Source of the DNA: Cupriavidus pauculus
GTDB lineage: Bacteria; Pseudomonadota; Gammaproteobacteria; Burkholderiales; Burkholderiaceae
Reading direction: 5' to 3'
Assembly (NCBI RefSeq): GCF_008801835.1
Contig: NZ_VZOW01000019.1
Location: 1 to 64,000 of the forward strand
Length of the DNA stretch: 64,000 bases
Shown piece by piece: positions 28,232-37,509 of this stretch. The stretch's first letter is position 1; every line of letters starts with the position of its first letter. A model generated the notes under the pieces. That model worked only from the letters and a program-made list of their open reading frames with translations, ran no database searches and was not told the origin of the DNA. The position numbers were made by a program, and so were the translations under genes.

Positions 28232-29136
28232 CAAACCGGCATGCAGGTCGTTGCCAGCAATTGCTCGTAGATGAAGCACTGCAGCAGCGTCAGCTCGCGC
28301 TCGCCGAGCGCGTCGAACGCGACGCCGAACGCTGGAAAATCATCGTCGTCCTGCGCGGGCGCGCTGCGCACGGTGGCGTCAACGGTGACCTCCGCATCGA
28401 GCGAGGCGGTGCGCAGATGAAATCGCAATCGCACCTTCTGCCCGACCGCGGGCGCCGGCGACGAGGTCTGCACGAGCGCGCCGCCCGTGCTGAGATCGGA
28501 AAGCAGACCGAGCCGCGCCAGCCCCTCGCCCACCTGCGCCTCGGTGGTGGCATCGCTCGTGGTCGGGCTTGCTTCGTCGATGTTGTCGAGCAGATATGCG
28601 GCCAGCCGGGTGGCCACGCGCGCGGCGCGACGCACCGGCATCTGCTCGGTCTGCGCCGGCGCGGAGAGCACCAGATACCGGAACGGGCTGCGGCACACCG
28701 CGGTGATCGTCGATGTAAAGCTGTGGATCGCGTGCCCCGAAAACCCGCGCAGCAGCAGCGACTCGCCGGCGGTCACCGACAACTCCCGCCCGCCCAGCGT
28801 TGGCCACGTCACGAACAGCCCCTGCTCGATAAATCCGATCAGCCGGCTGGCGGCCGCGCGCGAACTGTCGCCGGGGGTTTTCACGTGCAGCAGCGTGCCG
28901 ACCTGCAGGCCCAGCGGCCCATTGCTGAGGCGCGACCCGCCCTGCGCATCGGCCTCGTTGCCCGCCTCGGGCATTTCATCGGGCCGGCAAACCGTGCCGT
29001 GCCGGAACACCAGCGCCAGATCGCGCGCGTCCGGGATGATGCTGCCGCTGCCCAACATCAGATTGCCCTGTCCGTCGAGTAGCGACCATGGCAGCGGCTG
29101 CCCCACGGGCAGGTCTTGGGGAGAAAGCGGAATCAT
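28231..29136 (-). CDS. PilZ-domain flagellar brake-like protein (YcgR type)
   Basis: 301-residue cytoplasmic protein. An N-terminal YcgR-like beta region (residues about 80-180, with LLRGFSGHAIHSFTSTITAV) precedes a PilZ domain with the c-di-GMP arginines in RRAARVATRL and the DLSTGGALV loop. In other bacteria such proteins slow the flagellar motor when c-di-GMP is high. The ATG at 29136 is chosen over the longer frame to 29187. A possible flagellar sigma promoter lies 115 bases upstream, which fits this role. Confidence 0.85.
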   Translation of the reverse strand: MIPLSPQDLPVGQPLPWSLLDGQGNLMLGSGSIIPDARDLALVFRHGTVCRPDEMPEAGNEADAQGGSRLSNGPLGLQVGTLLHVKTPGDSSRAAASRLIGFIEQGLFVTWPTLGGRELSVTAGESLLLRGFSGHAIHSFTSTITAVCRSPFRYLVLSAPAQTEQMPVRRAARVATRLAAYLLDNIDEASPTTSDATTEAQVGEGLARLGLLSDLSTGGALVQTSSPAPAVGQKVRLRFHLRTASLDAEVTVDATVRSAPAQDDDDFPAFGVAFDALGERELTLLQCFIYEQLLATTCMPV

Positions 29137-29250
29137 GGCGCGATTGACTCTCCATGAAACACGTGCGGTGCGATGACGGCCCCGCACGGGAAATCGGGAT
29201 GAATGGCAGCCGCCGGGGCTGTCGCACCGGCACTGAGCTCAATGCGAGGG

Positions 29251-29277
29251 CTATCGACAAAATGTGACAAAACCTTG
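29251..29277 (-). promoter_or_regulatory. Candidate sigma-28 (FliA) promoter
   Basis: Minus strand reads CAAGGTTT, eleven bases, GTCGATAG. The FliA consensus is TAAAGTTT-N11-GCCGATAA; six of eight bases match in each box and the spacer is exact. It would place the start of transcription about 107 bases before the PilZ gene. Confidence 0.45.
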
Positions 29278-29409
29278 ACCCCACCTTCGAGGAAGGCGCC
29301 GCTGGCGTACGCAGGAGCCAACACGAAGTGGATCATTGCGCACCCTCTGACAATGCAATACTTGACTGGGATGGAACAGCAACGCAGAATCGCCACTCAT
29401 CCGCAAAAT

Positions 29410-29427
29410 CTGTCAGACAGCCTGACA
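29410..29427. promoter_or_regulatory. Palindromic operator before the GntR gene
   Basis: CTGTC, A, GACAG is a perfect palindrome with the GTnnnAC core of FCD-class GntR operators, and the overlapping TGTCAG-N5-CTGACA adds a second symmetry. It ends 14 bases before the start codon. Autorepression is likely. Confidence 0.5.
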
Positions 29428-29440
29428 TATATCAATACTC

Positions 29441-30142
29441 ATGGATCCGTTGCCCCGCCCGGCCTCGCTCGCGACCCGCATCGCCCAATCGCTGCGCGAC
29501 GACATCGGTGCGGGCCGTTATACCGTCGGCGCGCGCCTGCCCGCGGAGGCCGCGCTGGCCGAGGCATTCGACGTCAGTCGTCCCATCGTCCGGGAAGCGA
29601 TTGCCTTACTGAAAGCCGATGGCGTACTCGTGACACGCAAGGGCTCGGGCGCTTATGTGTCGGAGACGCCGGGCGGACAGGTCTGGCGCGTGGCCAGTGC
29701 GCCCGATGGCGGCCCGACGCTGGCCCAGTTATTCGAGCTGCGTCGCCTCGTGGAAACGGCTTGCGCTGAAATGGCCGCATTGCGACGCACCGACGCCGAT
29801 CTCGCGCGGATTCGACAGGCGCTGGCCGCGATGCTGCGCCACGCCGATGACTTCGCGACGGCGGCGGCAGCCGATATCGCCTTTCATCACGCGATTGCGC
29901 GGGCGGCGCACAACCCCTGCTTTACCGGCCTGACCGATTTCGTTGGCCAGCAGTTGCTCGCGGCCCGCCAGCATGCGTGGGAAAACAGTGCGCAATTGCA
30001 CGCCCGCGAGGGCACCCCGCGCGCGGCGGATGCAGAACACATGGCGCTGGTCGAAGCCATCGCCAGCGGCGATCCCGTTGCCGCACGCGCGGCGGCCAGC
30101 GCGCACCTGAGCGCGGCGGCAACACGGATGGGCCTTGCATAA
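29441..30142 (+). CDS. GntR/FadR-subfamily (FCD) transcriptional regulator
   Basis: 233-residue regulator with an N-terminal winged helix (residues 8-75, [22 protein letters not shown]) and a C-terminal FCD helical domain that binds an organic acid, with metal-type His in [12 protein letters not shown] and the motif at HMALVEAI. It begins with the ATG after a palindromic site. It precedes the FAD oxidoreductase by 40 bases and probably controls it. The ligand may be a 2-hydroxy acid. Confidence 0.9.
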   Translation: MDPLPRPASLATRIAQSLRDDIGAGRYTVGARLPAEAALAEAFDVSRPIVREAIALLKADGVLVTRKGSGAYVSETPGGQVWRVASAPDGGPTLAQLFELRRLVETACAEMAALRRTDADLARIRQALAAMLRHADDFATAAAADIAFHHAIARAAHNPCFTGLTDFVGQQLLAARQHAWENSAQLHAREGTPRAADAEHMALVEAIASGDPVAARAAASAHLSAAATRMGLA

Positions 30143-30182
30143 GTCCCGGTACAGACCGGCGGAAAGAAAACAGGAGAGACAG

Positions 30183-31286
30183 ATGGAAAAAGTGGATTGC
30201 GTCGTGATCGGCGCTGGCGTGGTGGGGCTGGCCGTGGCGCGTGCGCTCGCTCAGCAAGGCCGCGAGGTGATTATTCTCGAAGCCGAAAACGCCTTCGGCA
30301 CGATCACCAGCGCGCGCAACAGCGAGGTGATCCACGCCGGCATCTACTATCCGGCCGGTTCGCTGAAAGCCGAACTGTGCGTACGCGGCAAGGCAATGCT
30401 GTACGACTACTGCGCCAGCCATCATGTCACGCACCAGCGCTGCGGCAAGCTGATCGTCGCCACCAGCGAAGCGCAGATGGCCACGCTGGCCGGCATCCGC
30501 GCCAAGGCGGAAGCCAACGGCGTGCACGACATGCAATGGCTGACGCGCGACGAGGCGCGGGCGCTCGAGCCGCAACTCGAATGCCACGCGGCGCTGCTGT
30601 CGCCATCGACCGGCATCATCGACAGCCACGGCCTGATGACCGCGCTGCTTGGCGATGCCGAGCAGGCCGGCGCCATGCTGGCCGTCCAGTCGCCGGTGCT
30701 GTCGGGCGCGGTCACGCCCGAGGGAATCCGCCTGGAAGTGGGCGGCGACGAAGGCGCCACCACGCTGCTGGCGCGCACGGTGGTCAATTCGGCCGGCCTT
30801 ACCGCGCCGGAACTTGCCCGGCGTATCGCCGGGATCCCGCCCGAACACATTCCGCCGCAGTACTACGCCAAGGGCTGCTATTTCACGCTCGCGGGCCGCG
30901 CGCCGTTCTCGCGCCTGATCTATCCCGTGCCCGAAGCGGCCGGGCTCGGCGTCCATCTGACACTGGACCTGGGCGGCCAGGCTCGCTTCGGACCGAACGT
31001 ACGGTGGATCGACGAAATCGAATACAGCGTGCCGCCACACGACGCGGATAGCTTCTATGACGAGGTGCGACGCTACTGGCCGGGACTGGCCGATGGCGCG
31101 TTGCAGCCCGGTTACGCAGGAATCCGGCCGAAAATCAGCGGCCCGACAGAGACGGCGGCCGATTTCCGCATCGATGGACCGCAAACACATGGCGTGCCGG
31201 GCTTGGTCAACCTGTTCGGGATCGAATCGCCGGGACTGACGTCGTCGCTGGCGATTGCGGAGCGCGTGACGACACTCCTGGCCTGA
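30183..31286 (+). CDS. FAD-dependent oxidoreductase, L-2-hydroxyglutarate oxidase-like
   Basis: 367-residue DAO-superfamily flavoenzyme with the dinucleotide fold [16 protein letters not shown] and the family pieces [15 protein letters not shown] and IRPKISGP. These match the L-2-hydroxyglutarate dehydrogenase/oxidase group, which oxidises L-2-hydroxy acids and gives electrons to quinone or oxygen. The start has AGGAGAGACAG upstream. The gene is downstream of a GntR regulator. The substrate is inferred. Confidence 0.88.
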   Translation: MEKVDCVVIGAGVVGLAVARALAQQGREVIILEAENAFGTITSARNSEVIHAGIYYPAGSLKAELCVRGKAMLYDYCASHHVTHQRCGKLIVATSEAQMATLAGIRAKAEANGVHDMQWLTRDEARALEPQLECHAALLSPSTGIIDSHGLMTALLGDAEQAGAMLAVQSPVLSGAVTPEGIRLEVGGDEGATTLLARTVVNSAGLTAPELARRIAGIPPEHIPPQYYAKGCYFTLAGRAPFSRLIYPVPEAAGLGVHLTLDLGGQARFGPNVRWIDEIEYSVPPHDADSFYDEVRRYWPGLADGALQPGYAGIRPKISGPTETAADFRIDGPQTHGVPGLVNLFGIESPGLTSSLAIAERVTTLLA

Positions 31287-31387
31287 CGGGGAGCACTGCG
31301 CGGATCAGGCTGCGCAGCGCAGCGTCCGGTGCAACGCTCGGGGCCAAGCTCACTGCGCACCCAGTTCACATGCCAGGATTCGATGCG

Positions 31388-31471
31388 GCGCTTACGCGCC
31401 GGAATTAACGTTTCGAAATCAACGTTTCGGGATCAATGCGCGGGAATCCACGCGCCGCGATTACGCACCCT
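31388..31471. repeat. Imperfect 14-bp tandem array
   Basis: Six units in exact 14-base register, for example GAATTAACGTTTCG, AAATCAACGTTTCG, GGATCAATGCGCGG and GAATCCACGCGCCG. Neighbouring units differ at several places. It fills most of the gap between two convergent genes and its last ten bases run into the end of the MFS gene. Confidence 0.6.
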
Positions 31472-32660
31472 GTGCGTCCCGGCGCTCGCCGCGGAAGCTC
31501 ATCGCGGCGCATCCTGCCCCGATCACCGCGGCAAGCGCGGCCAGACCGAATGTGTGCATCGGCGCCAGCGTCTTCCAGGTCCACCCCATCGCCAGCCCGC
31601 CCAGGGTGCCGCCGACGCCGTAGGAAATCCCCGTATAAAGCGCCTGGCCCCGGCCCTGCAGCGGCCCCGCGAACCAGCGCTGCAGCCGCTTGAGGCTGGC
31701 GCTATGGTGCGCCGCGAAGGTGGCCGCGTGCAGGATCTGGACGACGGCCATCAACCAGACGTACCGGGCAAAATAGCCGGTCAAGCCGAAGCGCAGCGCG
31801 GCAAGCACGAAAGTGCCGGCGAGTATCGTGCGCAATGCCAGCGCGCCAAACAACTTGCCCTGATAGAAAAAGAAGACGATTTCGGCAACCACGCCGATCG
31901 TCCACATCACGCCGATGGCGAGTTTGCTGTAGCCCAATTGCTCCAGGTACAGCGAATAGAAGACATACAGCGCCGCGTGCGCAAACATCATCAGGAACGC
32001 GGAAGCCAGAAACCACGCCACGTCGGGCCGTCGCAACAGGGGCAACGCCGGCGGCGGCCGCACGCGCGGCCCTTCGTCGGGTGCATCGCGCAAGCCAAAC
32101 ACCACCAGTGCAAACAACGCCAGCATGCCGCTGGCCAGCCACGGAAACGCGGACATGCCGGCGTATTCGAACAGCGCGCCGCCAAGCAGCACCGACGCGA
32201 TAAATCCGACCGAGCCGAACATGCGCACGCGCCCGTAACGGTGATCGAACGCACCATTGCGTCGCAGCGTGGAGATCGTCAATGCGTCGCCTAGCGGAGA
32301 CATCGCGCTGGTGATCAGGTTGAGTCCGATCATCATCGCCATCATCGCGCCATAGCCGTGCACGCCGGGCACGGTCAGGAACGCCAGCAGCGATGCAATC
32401 GCAGCCAGCCGCAACAGTTTCACGCGCGTATGCGTGACGTCCGAAAGCCAACCCCACAGATAGGGACCGACGATGCGGCTTAGCTGAAAGCAGGCCATCA
32501 ATACGCCGATCTGCACCGGCGAGAAGCCGCGATCGGCAAAAAACAGGCTGACGTAGGGCGATATCACGCCGACGTAGCCGTAATAGCCGAGATAGAACAG
32601 TCCGAAACGGAGATAGGTCCCCGGATCGATCGACCCGGGGCGAGACGAGGCGGCGCTCAG
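31461..32660 (-). CDS. MFS permease, HcaT/MFS_1-like type
   Basis: 399-residue transporter with twelve hydrophobic stretches; [20 protein letters not shown] starts helix 1 and the loop [20 protein letters not shown] carries the expected signature. It resembles the family of the phenylpropionate transporter HcaT and nucleoside permeases; the cargo is unknown. No ATG, GTG or TTG fits close to helix 1. A CTG at 32660 overlaps the aroC stop by two bases and gives a sensible N terminus, but it would be an unusual start; a TTG-initiated frame to 32795 lies inside aroC. Downstream of aroC on one strand, so probably co-transcribed. Confidence 0.85.
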   Translation of the reverse strand: MSAASSRPGSIDPGTYLRFGLFYLGYYGYVGVISPYVSLFFADRGFSPVQIGVLMACFQLSRIVGPYLWGWLSDVTHTRVKLLRLAAIASLLAFLTVPGVHGYGAMMAMMIGLNLITSAMSPLGDALTISTLRRNGAFDHRYGRVRMFGSVGFIASVLLGGALFEYAGMSAFPWLASGMLALFALVVFGLRDAPDEGPRVRPPPALPLLRRPDVAWFLASAFLMMFAHAALYVFYSLYLEQLGYSKLAIGVMWTIGVVAEIVFFFYQGKLFGALALRTILAGTFVLAALRFGLTGYFARYVWLMAVVQILHAATFAAHHSASLKRLQRWFAGPLQGRGQALYTGISYGVGGTLGGLAMGWTWKTLAPMHTFGLAALAAVIGAGCAAMSFRGERRDAQGA

Positions 32661-33760
32661 GATTTTGCCTGTGCCGGAATACGGGGCGTATCGACGCGCA
32701 CGTCGCCGCACTGGGCCCGATGGCGCAGCGCGTGGTCCATCAATACCAATGCGAGCATCGCTTCGGCAATCGGCGTGGCGCGGATGCCTACGCAAGGATC
32801 ATGGCGGCCGAACGTTTCGACGCTTGCCGGATTGCCCGCCTTGTCGATCGACTCGCGCGCGGTGCGGATGCTCGACGTCGGCTTGATCGCCAGCGACACC
32901 GAGATGTCCTGCCCGGTCGAGATACCGCCCAGCACGCCGCCGGAATTGTTGGTGCGAAAGCCCTCCGGCGTCAGTTCGTCGCCATGCACCGTGCCGCGCT
33001 GCGACACGCTGTCGAAGCCCGCGCCAATCTCGACGCCCTTGACCGCGTTGATGCCCATCATCGCGTGCGCGATGTCCGCATCGAGCTTGTCGAACAGCGG
33101 CTCGCCCAGGCCGACCGGCACGCCGCTGGCAACCACTTCGATGCGCGCGCCGACGGAATCGCCATCCTTGCGCAGCGCGTCCATATAGGTTTCGAGTTCG
33201 GGCACGATCTCCGCGTTTGCCGCGAAGAACGGATTTTCGGGCACATGCTTCCAGTCGGTGAATGGCACCGCGATCTCGCCAAGTTGCGACATGTAGCCAC
33301 GGATTTCCGTACCGAACTGTTCGCGCAGCCACTTGCGCGCGATGGCGGCCGCGGCCACCACGGGCGCGGTCAGACGCGCGGACGACCGGCCGCCGCCGCG
33401 ATAGTCGCGAATGCCGTACTTATGCCAGTACGTGTAATCGGCATGCCCGGGCCGGAAGGTTTCGACGATATTGCCGTAGTCCTTGCTGCGCTGGTCGGTA
33501 TTGCGAATCAGCAGGCAGATCGGCGTACCGGTGGTCTTGCCTTCGAATACGCCCGAAAGGATCTCCACCTGATCCGCTTCCTGACGCTGGGTCACATGGC
33601 GCGACGTTCCCGGCTTGCGACGGTCCAGATCGATCTGGATATCGGCTTCGGTCAGCGACATGCCCGGAGGACATCCGTCCACCACCGCACCAATGGCGGG
33701 GCCGTGGGACTCCCCGAACGTAGTCACTGTGAAAAGCAGGCCGAGAGTATTGCCAGACAT
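32657..33760 (-). CDS. aroC: Chorismate synthase
   Basis: Last enzyme of the shikimate pathway; turns 5-enolpyruvylshikimate 3-phosphate into chorismate with reduced FMN. The 367 residues include the signatures [30 protein letters not shown] and [13 protein letters not shown]. The start [20 protein letters not shown] is typical. The gene sits between a glutathione transferase gene and the MFS gene. Confidence 0.97.
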   Translation of the reverse strand: MSGNTLGLLFTVTTFGESHGPAIGAVVDGCPPGMSLTEADIQIDLDRRKPGTSRHVTQRQEADQVEILSGVFEGKTTGTPICLLIRNTDQRSKDYGNIVETFRPGHADYTYWHKYGIRDYRGGGRSSARLTAPVVAAAAIARKWLREQFGTEIRGYMSQLGEIAVPFTDWKHVPENPFFAANAEIVPELETYMDALRKDGDSVGARIEVVASGVPVGLGEPLFDKLDADIAHAMMGINAVKGVEIGAGFDSVSQRGTVHGDELTPEGFRTNNSGGVLGGISTGQDISVSLAIKPTSSIRTARESIDKAGNPASVETFGRHDPCVGIRATPIAEAMLALVLMDHALRHRAQCGDVRVDTPRIPAQAKS

Positions 33761-33943
33761 GATCGAAACCGCACAGAAATTGGGGACGGCCTACATTGTA
33801 AGGCCATTAGCGCATTGCAGAGACGTTACGACGGAACCCGGCCTGCAGCGTCGGGCCGGCGCATCGTGCCTGCGCCGCACAGCCGGGCCACCTCCGCTGC
33901 ATCCCACGGCACCCTCGCCCGCGCCCGCGACCGAGCAACAGGA

Positions 33944-34723
33944 TTATCGACTGGCCACCGACGCCCCTACTTCGTCTCTGCCCTTGATCGCGCCGAAATC
34001 GGCGGCAAAGACGCCGCTCCCTGCAAAATCGGGATAGAACCGCGCCTTCATGCGCGCCAGATAGGCTTGCAGGTTCGCATGCGATTCGGCCTCGGCACGG
34101 ATGGGCGTTTCGAATACCGGCGACTGCAGGCTCGCCGCGAAGGCGAATAGCGTGGCGTCAGCGCCGCATGGCCGATCACCCATGAGATAGGGCTTGTCGC
34201 CGAGGATGTCCGTGACCGATCTCACACCCTGTATCGCAATGGCCGCCATGTCCTCGTGGGTATGCCGTCCCAAGCCTTGCGCCCACAGCATCTGACGCAC
34301 CTTGCGACGAACCAGCGTCTTCACCATTCCGCGCAGCGGCGCCGGCACGAAACCGAAGAATTGCGCCGGACCGCGCTCGAAGTTGTCGCCTTCGAGCCAG
34401 CGCACACGCGCCACCGCCCAGTAGAGGTTGTCTTCGAGCAGCTTTTCCACCGCCCACGCCGTGCCGCGCTGTGCGGGCGTCAGGCCCTCATCGAAATCGA
34501 TGTGATAGGTCTTCTCGATATGCCAGCGGATAAGCGTGGAATCGGCAATCAGCCGCCCCATGTCGTCGAGATAGGGCAACTTGCTCTTTGGCGCGCGGCG
34601 CACATTGCCACGCCTGGTCTGATACGGCAGGCCGGCCAGCTTCAGCAGCAACTCCGCCTTGATGACGAACGGGCTGGCGTCGGGCAGACCGAATGCCGGG
34701 CCAAAGGTATAGAGCGTAATCAT
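33944..34723 (-). CDS. Glutathione S-transferase-like protein (Tom37/metaxin class)
   Basis: 259-residue protein with an N-terminal thioredoxin-like domain (MITLYTFGPAFGLPDASPFV) and a C-terminal helical domain (with HEDMAAIAIQGVRSVTDILG). The shape matches the failed-axon-connection/metaxin-like group rather than classical GST; enzymatic activity is unknown. Its ATG lies two bases after the stop of the MFS-acyltransferase gene, so it is translated in the same operon. Confidence 0.85.
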   Translation of the reverse strand: MITLYTFGPAFGLPDASPFVIKAELLLKLAGLPYQTRRGNVRRAPKSKLPYLDDMGRLIADSTLIRWHIEKTYHIDFDEGLTPAQRGTAWAVEKLLEDNLYWAVARVRWLEGDNFERGPAQFFGFVPAPLRGMVKTLVRRKVRQMLWAQGLGRHTHEDMAAIAIQGVRSVTDILGDKPYLMGDRPCGADATLFAFAASLQSPVFETPIRAEAESHANLQAYLARMKARFYPDFAGSGVFAADFGAIKGRDEVGASVASR

Positions 34724-34725
34724 CG

Positions 34726-36630
34726 CTATTTCCAATCGCCACGCAGGGCAAGCACCATTTGCTGCAAGCCTTCCGGCGTTGCGGTTTCCGGCGGCACAGG
34801 TTCGCCCACCACCAGTTCCAGCTTGCTCAACACGCCGCGGCGGAACGGACGGCTCATGGCCGGCGCGCCCTTGCGCGAGAAGAAGCTGCCCCACAGGCCG
34901 CGCAACGCCATCGGCACCACCGGCACCGGCGTGCGCATGATGATCTGCTGCACACCGCTCTTGAACGGATTGACATCGCCGGTCGCCGTGATCTTGCCTT
35001 CGGGGAAGATACAGACCAGCTCGCCGTCCTGGAGCGCAGCCGCCACGGCATCGTACGCGCGCTCCAGCATCGCCGGATCTTCACGCGCGGGTGCAATCGG
35101 GATGGCCTTGGCCTGCCGGAAGAACCACGACAACAGCGGCACCTTGAAGATGTTGTGGTCCATGACGAACCGCACAGGCCGCGGGCTGGCCGCCATCAGC
35201 ACCACCGCATCGGCAAAACTCACGTGGTTGCAAACCAGCACGGCGGCGCCCTCTTCCGGAATGCGCTCGGCGTTGACGCGGCGCAGGCGGTAGATCGTAT
35301 GCACCAGCAGCCAGGCGATAAAGCGCAGCAGGAACTCGGGCACTAACGTGTAGATATAGATGGCGACCACGGCATTGAGCAGCCCTACCACCAGAAACAG
35401 CTGCGGGATCGAATAACCCGCCTGGGTCATCGCCACGCCTAGCAGCGACGCGCCGATCATGAAGAAGCTGTTGAGGATATTGTTCGCGGCGATGATGCGC
35501 GCCCGGTGCGTGGGCGCGCAGCGGCTCTGGATCAGCGCGTAGAGTGGCACGCTGTAGAACCCGCCGAACATTGCCACCCCGAACAGGTCGAACAGTACGC
35601 GCCAGTGGCCCGATTGCGCCAGGAAACCGCTGACGCCGCTCAGTGCCGCGCCGGTGGTGTGGCCGTGGGTGGCGAAATACAGGTCGACGGCAAACACCGT
35701 CATGCCGATCGAGCCAAACGGGACGAGCCCGATTTCGACGTGGCGGCCGGACAGCCTTTCGCACAACAAGGACCCGATGCCGATGCCGATGGAAAACACC
35801 GCAAGTAGCAGCGTCACCACGTTCTGATCGCCGCCCAGCACGTCTTTGGCGAAACTGAAAAACGACGTAAGGAACGTGGCGCCGAGAAACCATAGCCAGG
35901 AAATGCCGAGCAGGCTCAGGAACACGACGCGCCGCTCGCGCGCCAGCGCAAGATTGCGCCAGGTCTCGGTAAACGGATTCCAGTTGATTCGCAGGTCGGG
36001 TTGGGGCGCCGGCGACAGCGGCACCGCTTGCGACACCGCGCGGCCCGCAACCGCCAATGCCACGCATGCCATGCCGACATAGAACGGCCCGACCAACGTG
36101 CCGTCGGCGCGCGCCAGGCCCGCCAGCTCGCCGCCAAGCAGCGTGCCGACCAGGATGGCCACGAACGTACCCATTTCCACCAGGCCGTTGCCGCCGACCA
36201 GTTCCGTCTGGTCCAGATGCTGCGGCAGATAGGCAAACTTGACCGGACCGAACAGCGTGGAATGCAGCCCCATCAGGAACGTGCCCACGTACAGCAGCGG
36301 CGCCGAATGCAGATAGAAGCCGGCCAGGCCCAGCAGCATGATGCCAATCTCGAGCGACTTGACCAGCCGGATCAGCCTGGATTTTTCGATCTTGTCGGCA
36401 ATCTGCCCGCTGGTGGCAGAGAACAGCACGAACGGTGCAATGAAGATGGCCGAGATCAGGAATGCCGCGCTGTGCGGATCGACGCCGTCGAACAGTGTGG
36501 CGTGGTAGGTCACCAGCGACGTGAAGGCAACCTTGAAGACGTTGTCGTTCATCGCCCCGAGGAACTGCGTCCAGAAAAACGGGGCGAAGCGGCGCACTCC
36601 CAGCAGGCGAAACTGACTATCTTGGCTCAT
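34726..36630 (-). CDS. Fused lysophospholipid transporter (LplT-like) and PlsC acyltransferase
   Basis: 634-residue protein. Residues about 10-420 are a twelve-helix MFS transporter like LplT, with FFWTQFLGAMNDNVFKVAF at the start. The C-terminal quarter is an acyltransferase with the catalytic CNHVSFADA (H-x4-D) and substrate box FPEGKI. In E. coli lplT and aas are separate neighbours that take up and re-acylate lysophospholipids; here both are in one chain. The ATG at 36630 was chosen over the longer frame to 36672. The acyl donor (acyl-ACP or acyl-CoA) is unknown; no adenylation domain is present. Confidence 0.92.
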   Translation of the reverse strand: MSQDSQFRLLGVRRFAPFFWTQFLGAMNDNVFKVAFTSLVTYHATLFDGVDPHSAAFLISAIFIAPFVLFSATSGQIADKIEKSRLIRLVKSLEIGIMLLGLAGFYLHSAPLLYVGTFLMGLHSTLFGPVKFAYLPQHLDQTELVGGNGLVEMGTFVAILVGTLLGGELAGLARADGTLVGPFYVGMACVALAVAGRAVSQAVPLSPAPQPDLRINWNPFTETWRNLALARERRVVFLSLLGISWLWFLGATFLTSFFSFAKDVLGGDQNVVTLLLAVFSIGIGIGSLLCERLSGRHVEIGLVPFGSIGMTVFAVDLYFATHGHTTGAALSGVSGFLAQSGHWRVLFDLFGVAMFGGFYSVPLYALIQSRCAPTHRARIIAANNILNSFFMIGASLLGVAMTQAGYSIPQLFLVVGLLNAVVAIYIYTLVPEFLLRFIAWLLVHTIYRLRRVNAERIPEEGAAVLVCNHVSFADAVVLMAASPRPVRFVMDHNIFKVPLLSWFFRQAKAIPIAPAREDPAMLERAYDAVAAALQDGELVCIFPEGKITATGDVNPFKSGVQQIIMRTPVPVVPMALRGLWGSFFSRKGAPAMSRPFRRGVLSKLELVVGEPVPPETATPEGLQQMVLALRGDWK

Positions 36631-36761
36631 GAAAGGCAAACGTTGGTGGACCCCGGTGACCCGCCAGGGCATCAGTCGTCGCCATCATGCCAGCAGCCGA
36701 CATTGGCCGCTACAGGACAATTCTCAAAAGAAGAATCGCGGATTTGCCGGACGCGGCGCGG

Positions 36762-37217
36762 TCAGCCAGCGCGCTCTTCCTTTTCTTCCGGCCAGTCGCG
36801 GATATAGGCCTTGAGCATGCGGTTCTCGAAACTTTGCTCTTCGACCACGGCCTTGGCGACGTCATAGAACGAGATCACGCCCATCAGGGTGCGGCTGTCG
36901 AGCACCGGCAGGTAGCGGGTGTGGCGCTCCAGCATCATGCGGCGCACTTCGTTGACATCGGTCTCCGGCGTGCAGGTCAGCGGCGCATCGTCCATGATCT
37001 TGCGGATGCTGTAGGTGCCCAGCGTGCCCTGGTTGGCCGCTAGCGTCTCGATGACCTCGCGGAAGGTCAGCATGCCCACCAGATCGCCGTATTCCATCAC
37101 CACCAGCGACCCAATATCGTGCTCGGCCATGGTTTGAATGGCCTGCTGCAGCGGCGTATCCGGGGTGACGGTGTAGAGCGTGTTGCCCTTGATCTGCAGG
37201 ATGTCGCTGACTTTCAT
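36762..37217 (-). CDS. Two-CBS-domain protein
   Basis: 151-residue protein made of two CBS units (residues about 7-60 and 73-128), with MAEHDIGSLVVMEYGDLVGM and RYLPVLDSRTLMGVISFYD. CBS pairs sense adenosyl nucleotides. It has no catalytic domain, so it is a regulator or adaptor. The ATG at 37217 has GGAGACACC upstream. It stands divergent from metY with 292 bases between them. Confidence 0.92.
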   Translation of the reverse strand: MKVSDILQIKGNTLYTVTPDTPLQQAIQTMAEHDIGSLVVMEYGDLVGMLTFREVIETLAANQGTLGTYSIRKIMDDAPLTCTPETDVNEVRRMMLERHTRYLPVLDSRTLMGVISFYDVAKAVVEEQSFENRMLKAYIRDWPEEKEERAG

Positions 37218-37509
37218 GGTGGTGTCTCCGCTGCCTTGTGTTGCGCTTGCCGATACCGGCAAATGCCTGGGCGCCAGGCTGATTTGATGGATGGGGCAAA
37301 ACCCGATGGACGATGCTAGCCCAAACCGCCATCTCAAGTAAAGCGAGCACGGCTCGCCGCCTGCCTTACAGGCCGATCCGCGGCGCCGGGACGACAATAT
37401 GGCGCCCCGCCCCGGCGGACAAACCCCGAGGGCGCGCAAGTGCCGCATGGTGCTAGGATGCCGGACACGAGACAACCACCACAGCTCGACCATACGAGCC
37501 GATCCCGCC

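Larger units (their letters stand above)
29137..29440. other. Divergent promoter region of PilZ and GntR genes
   Basis: 304 bases without a gene. It holds a candidate flagellar sigma promoter on the minus strand (29251-29277) and a palindromic operator before the GntR gene (29410-29427). Nothing else was recognised. Confidence 0.65.

Noticed and set aside
37218..37509. Possible SAM-type riboswitch before metY
   Set aside because: None of the conserved SAM or SAH riboswitch cores could be recognised.
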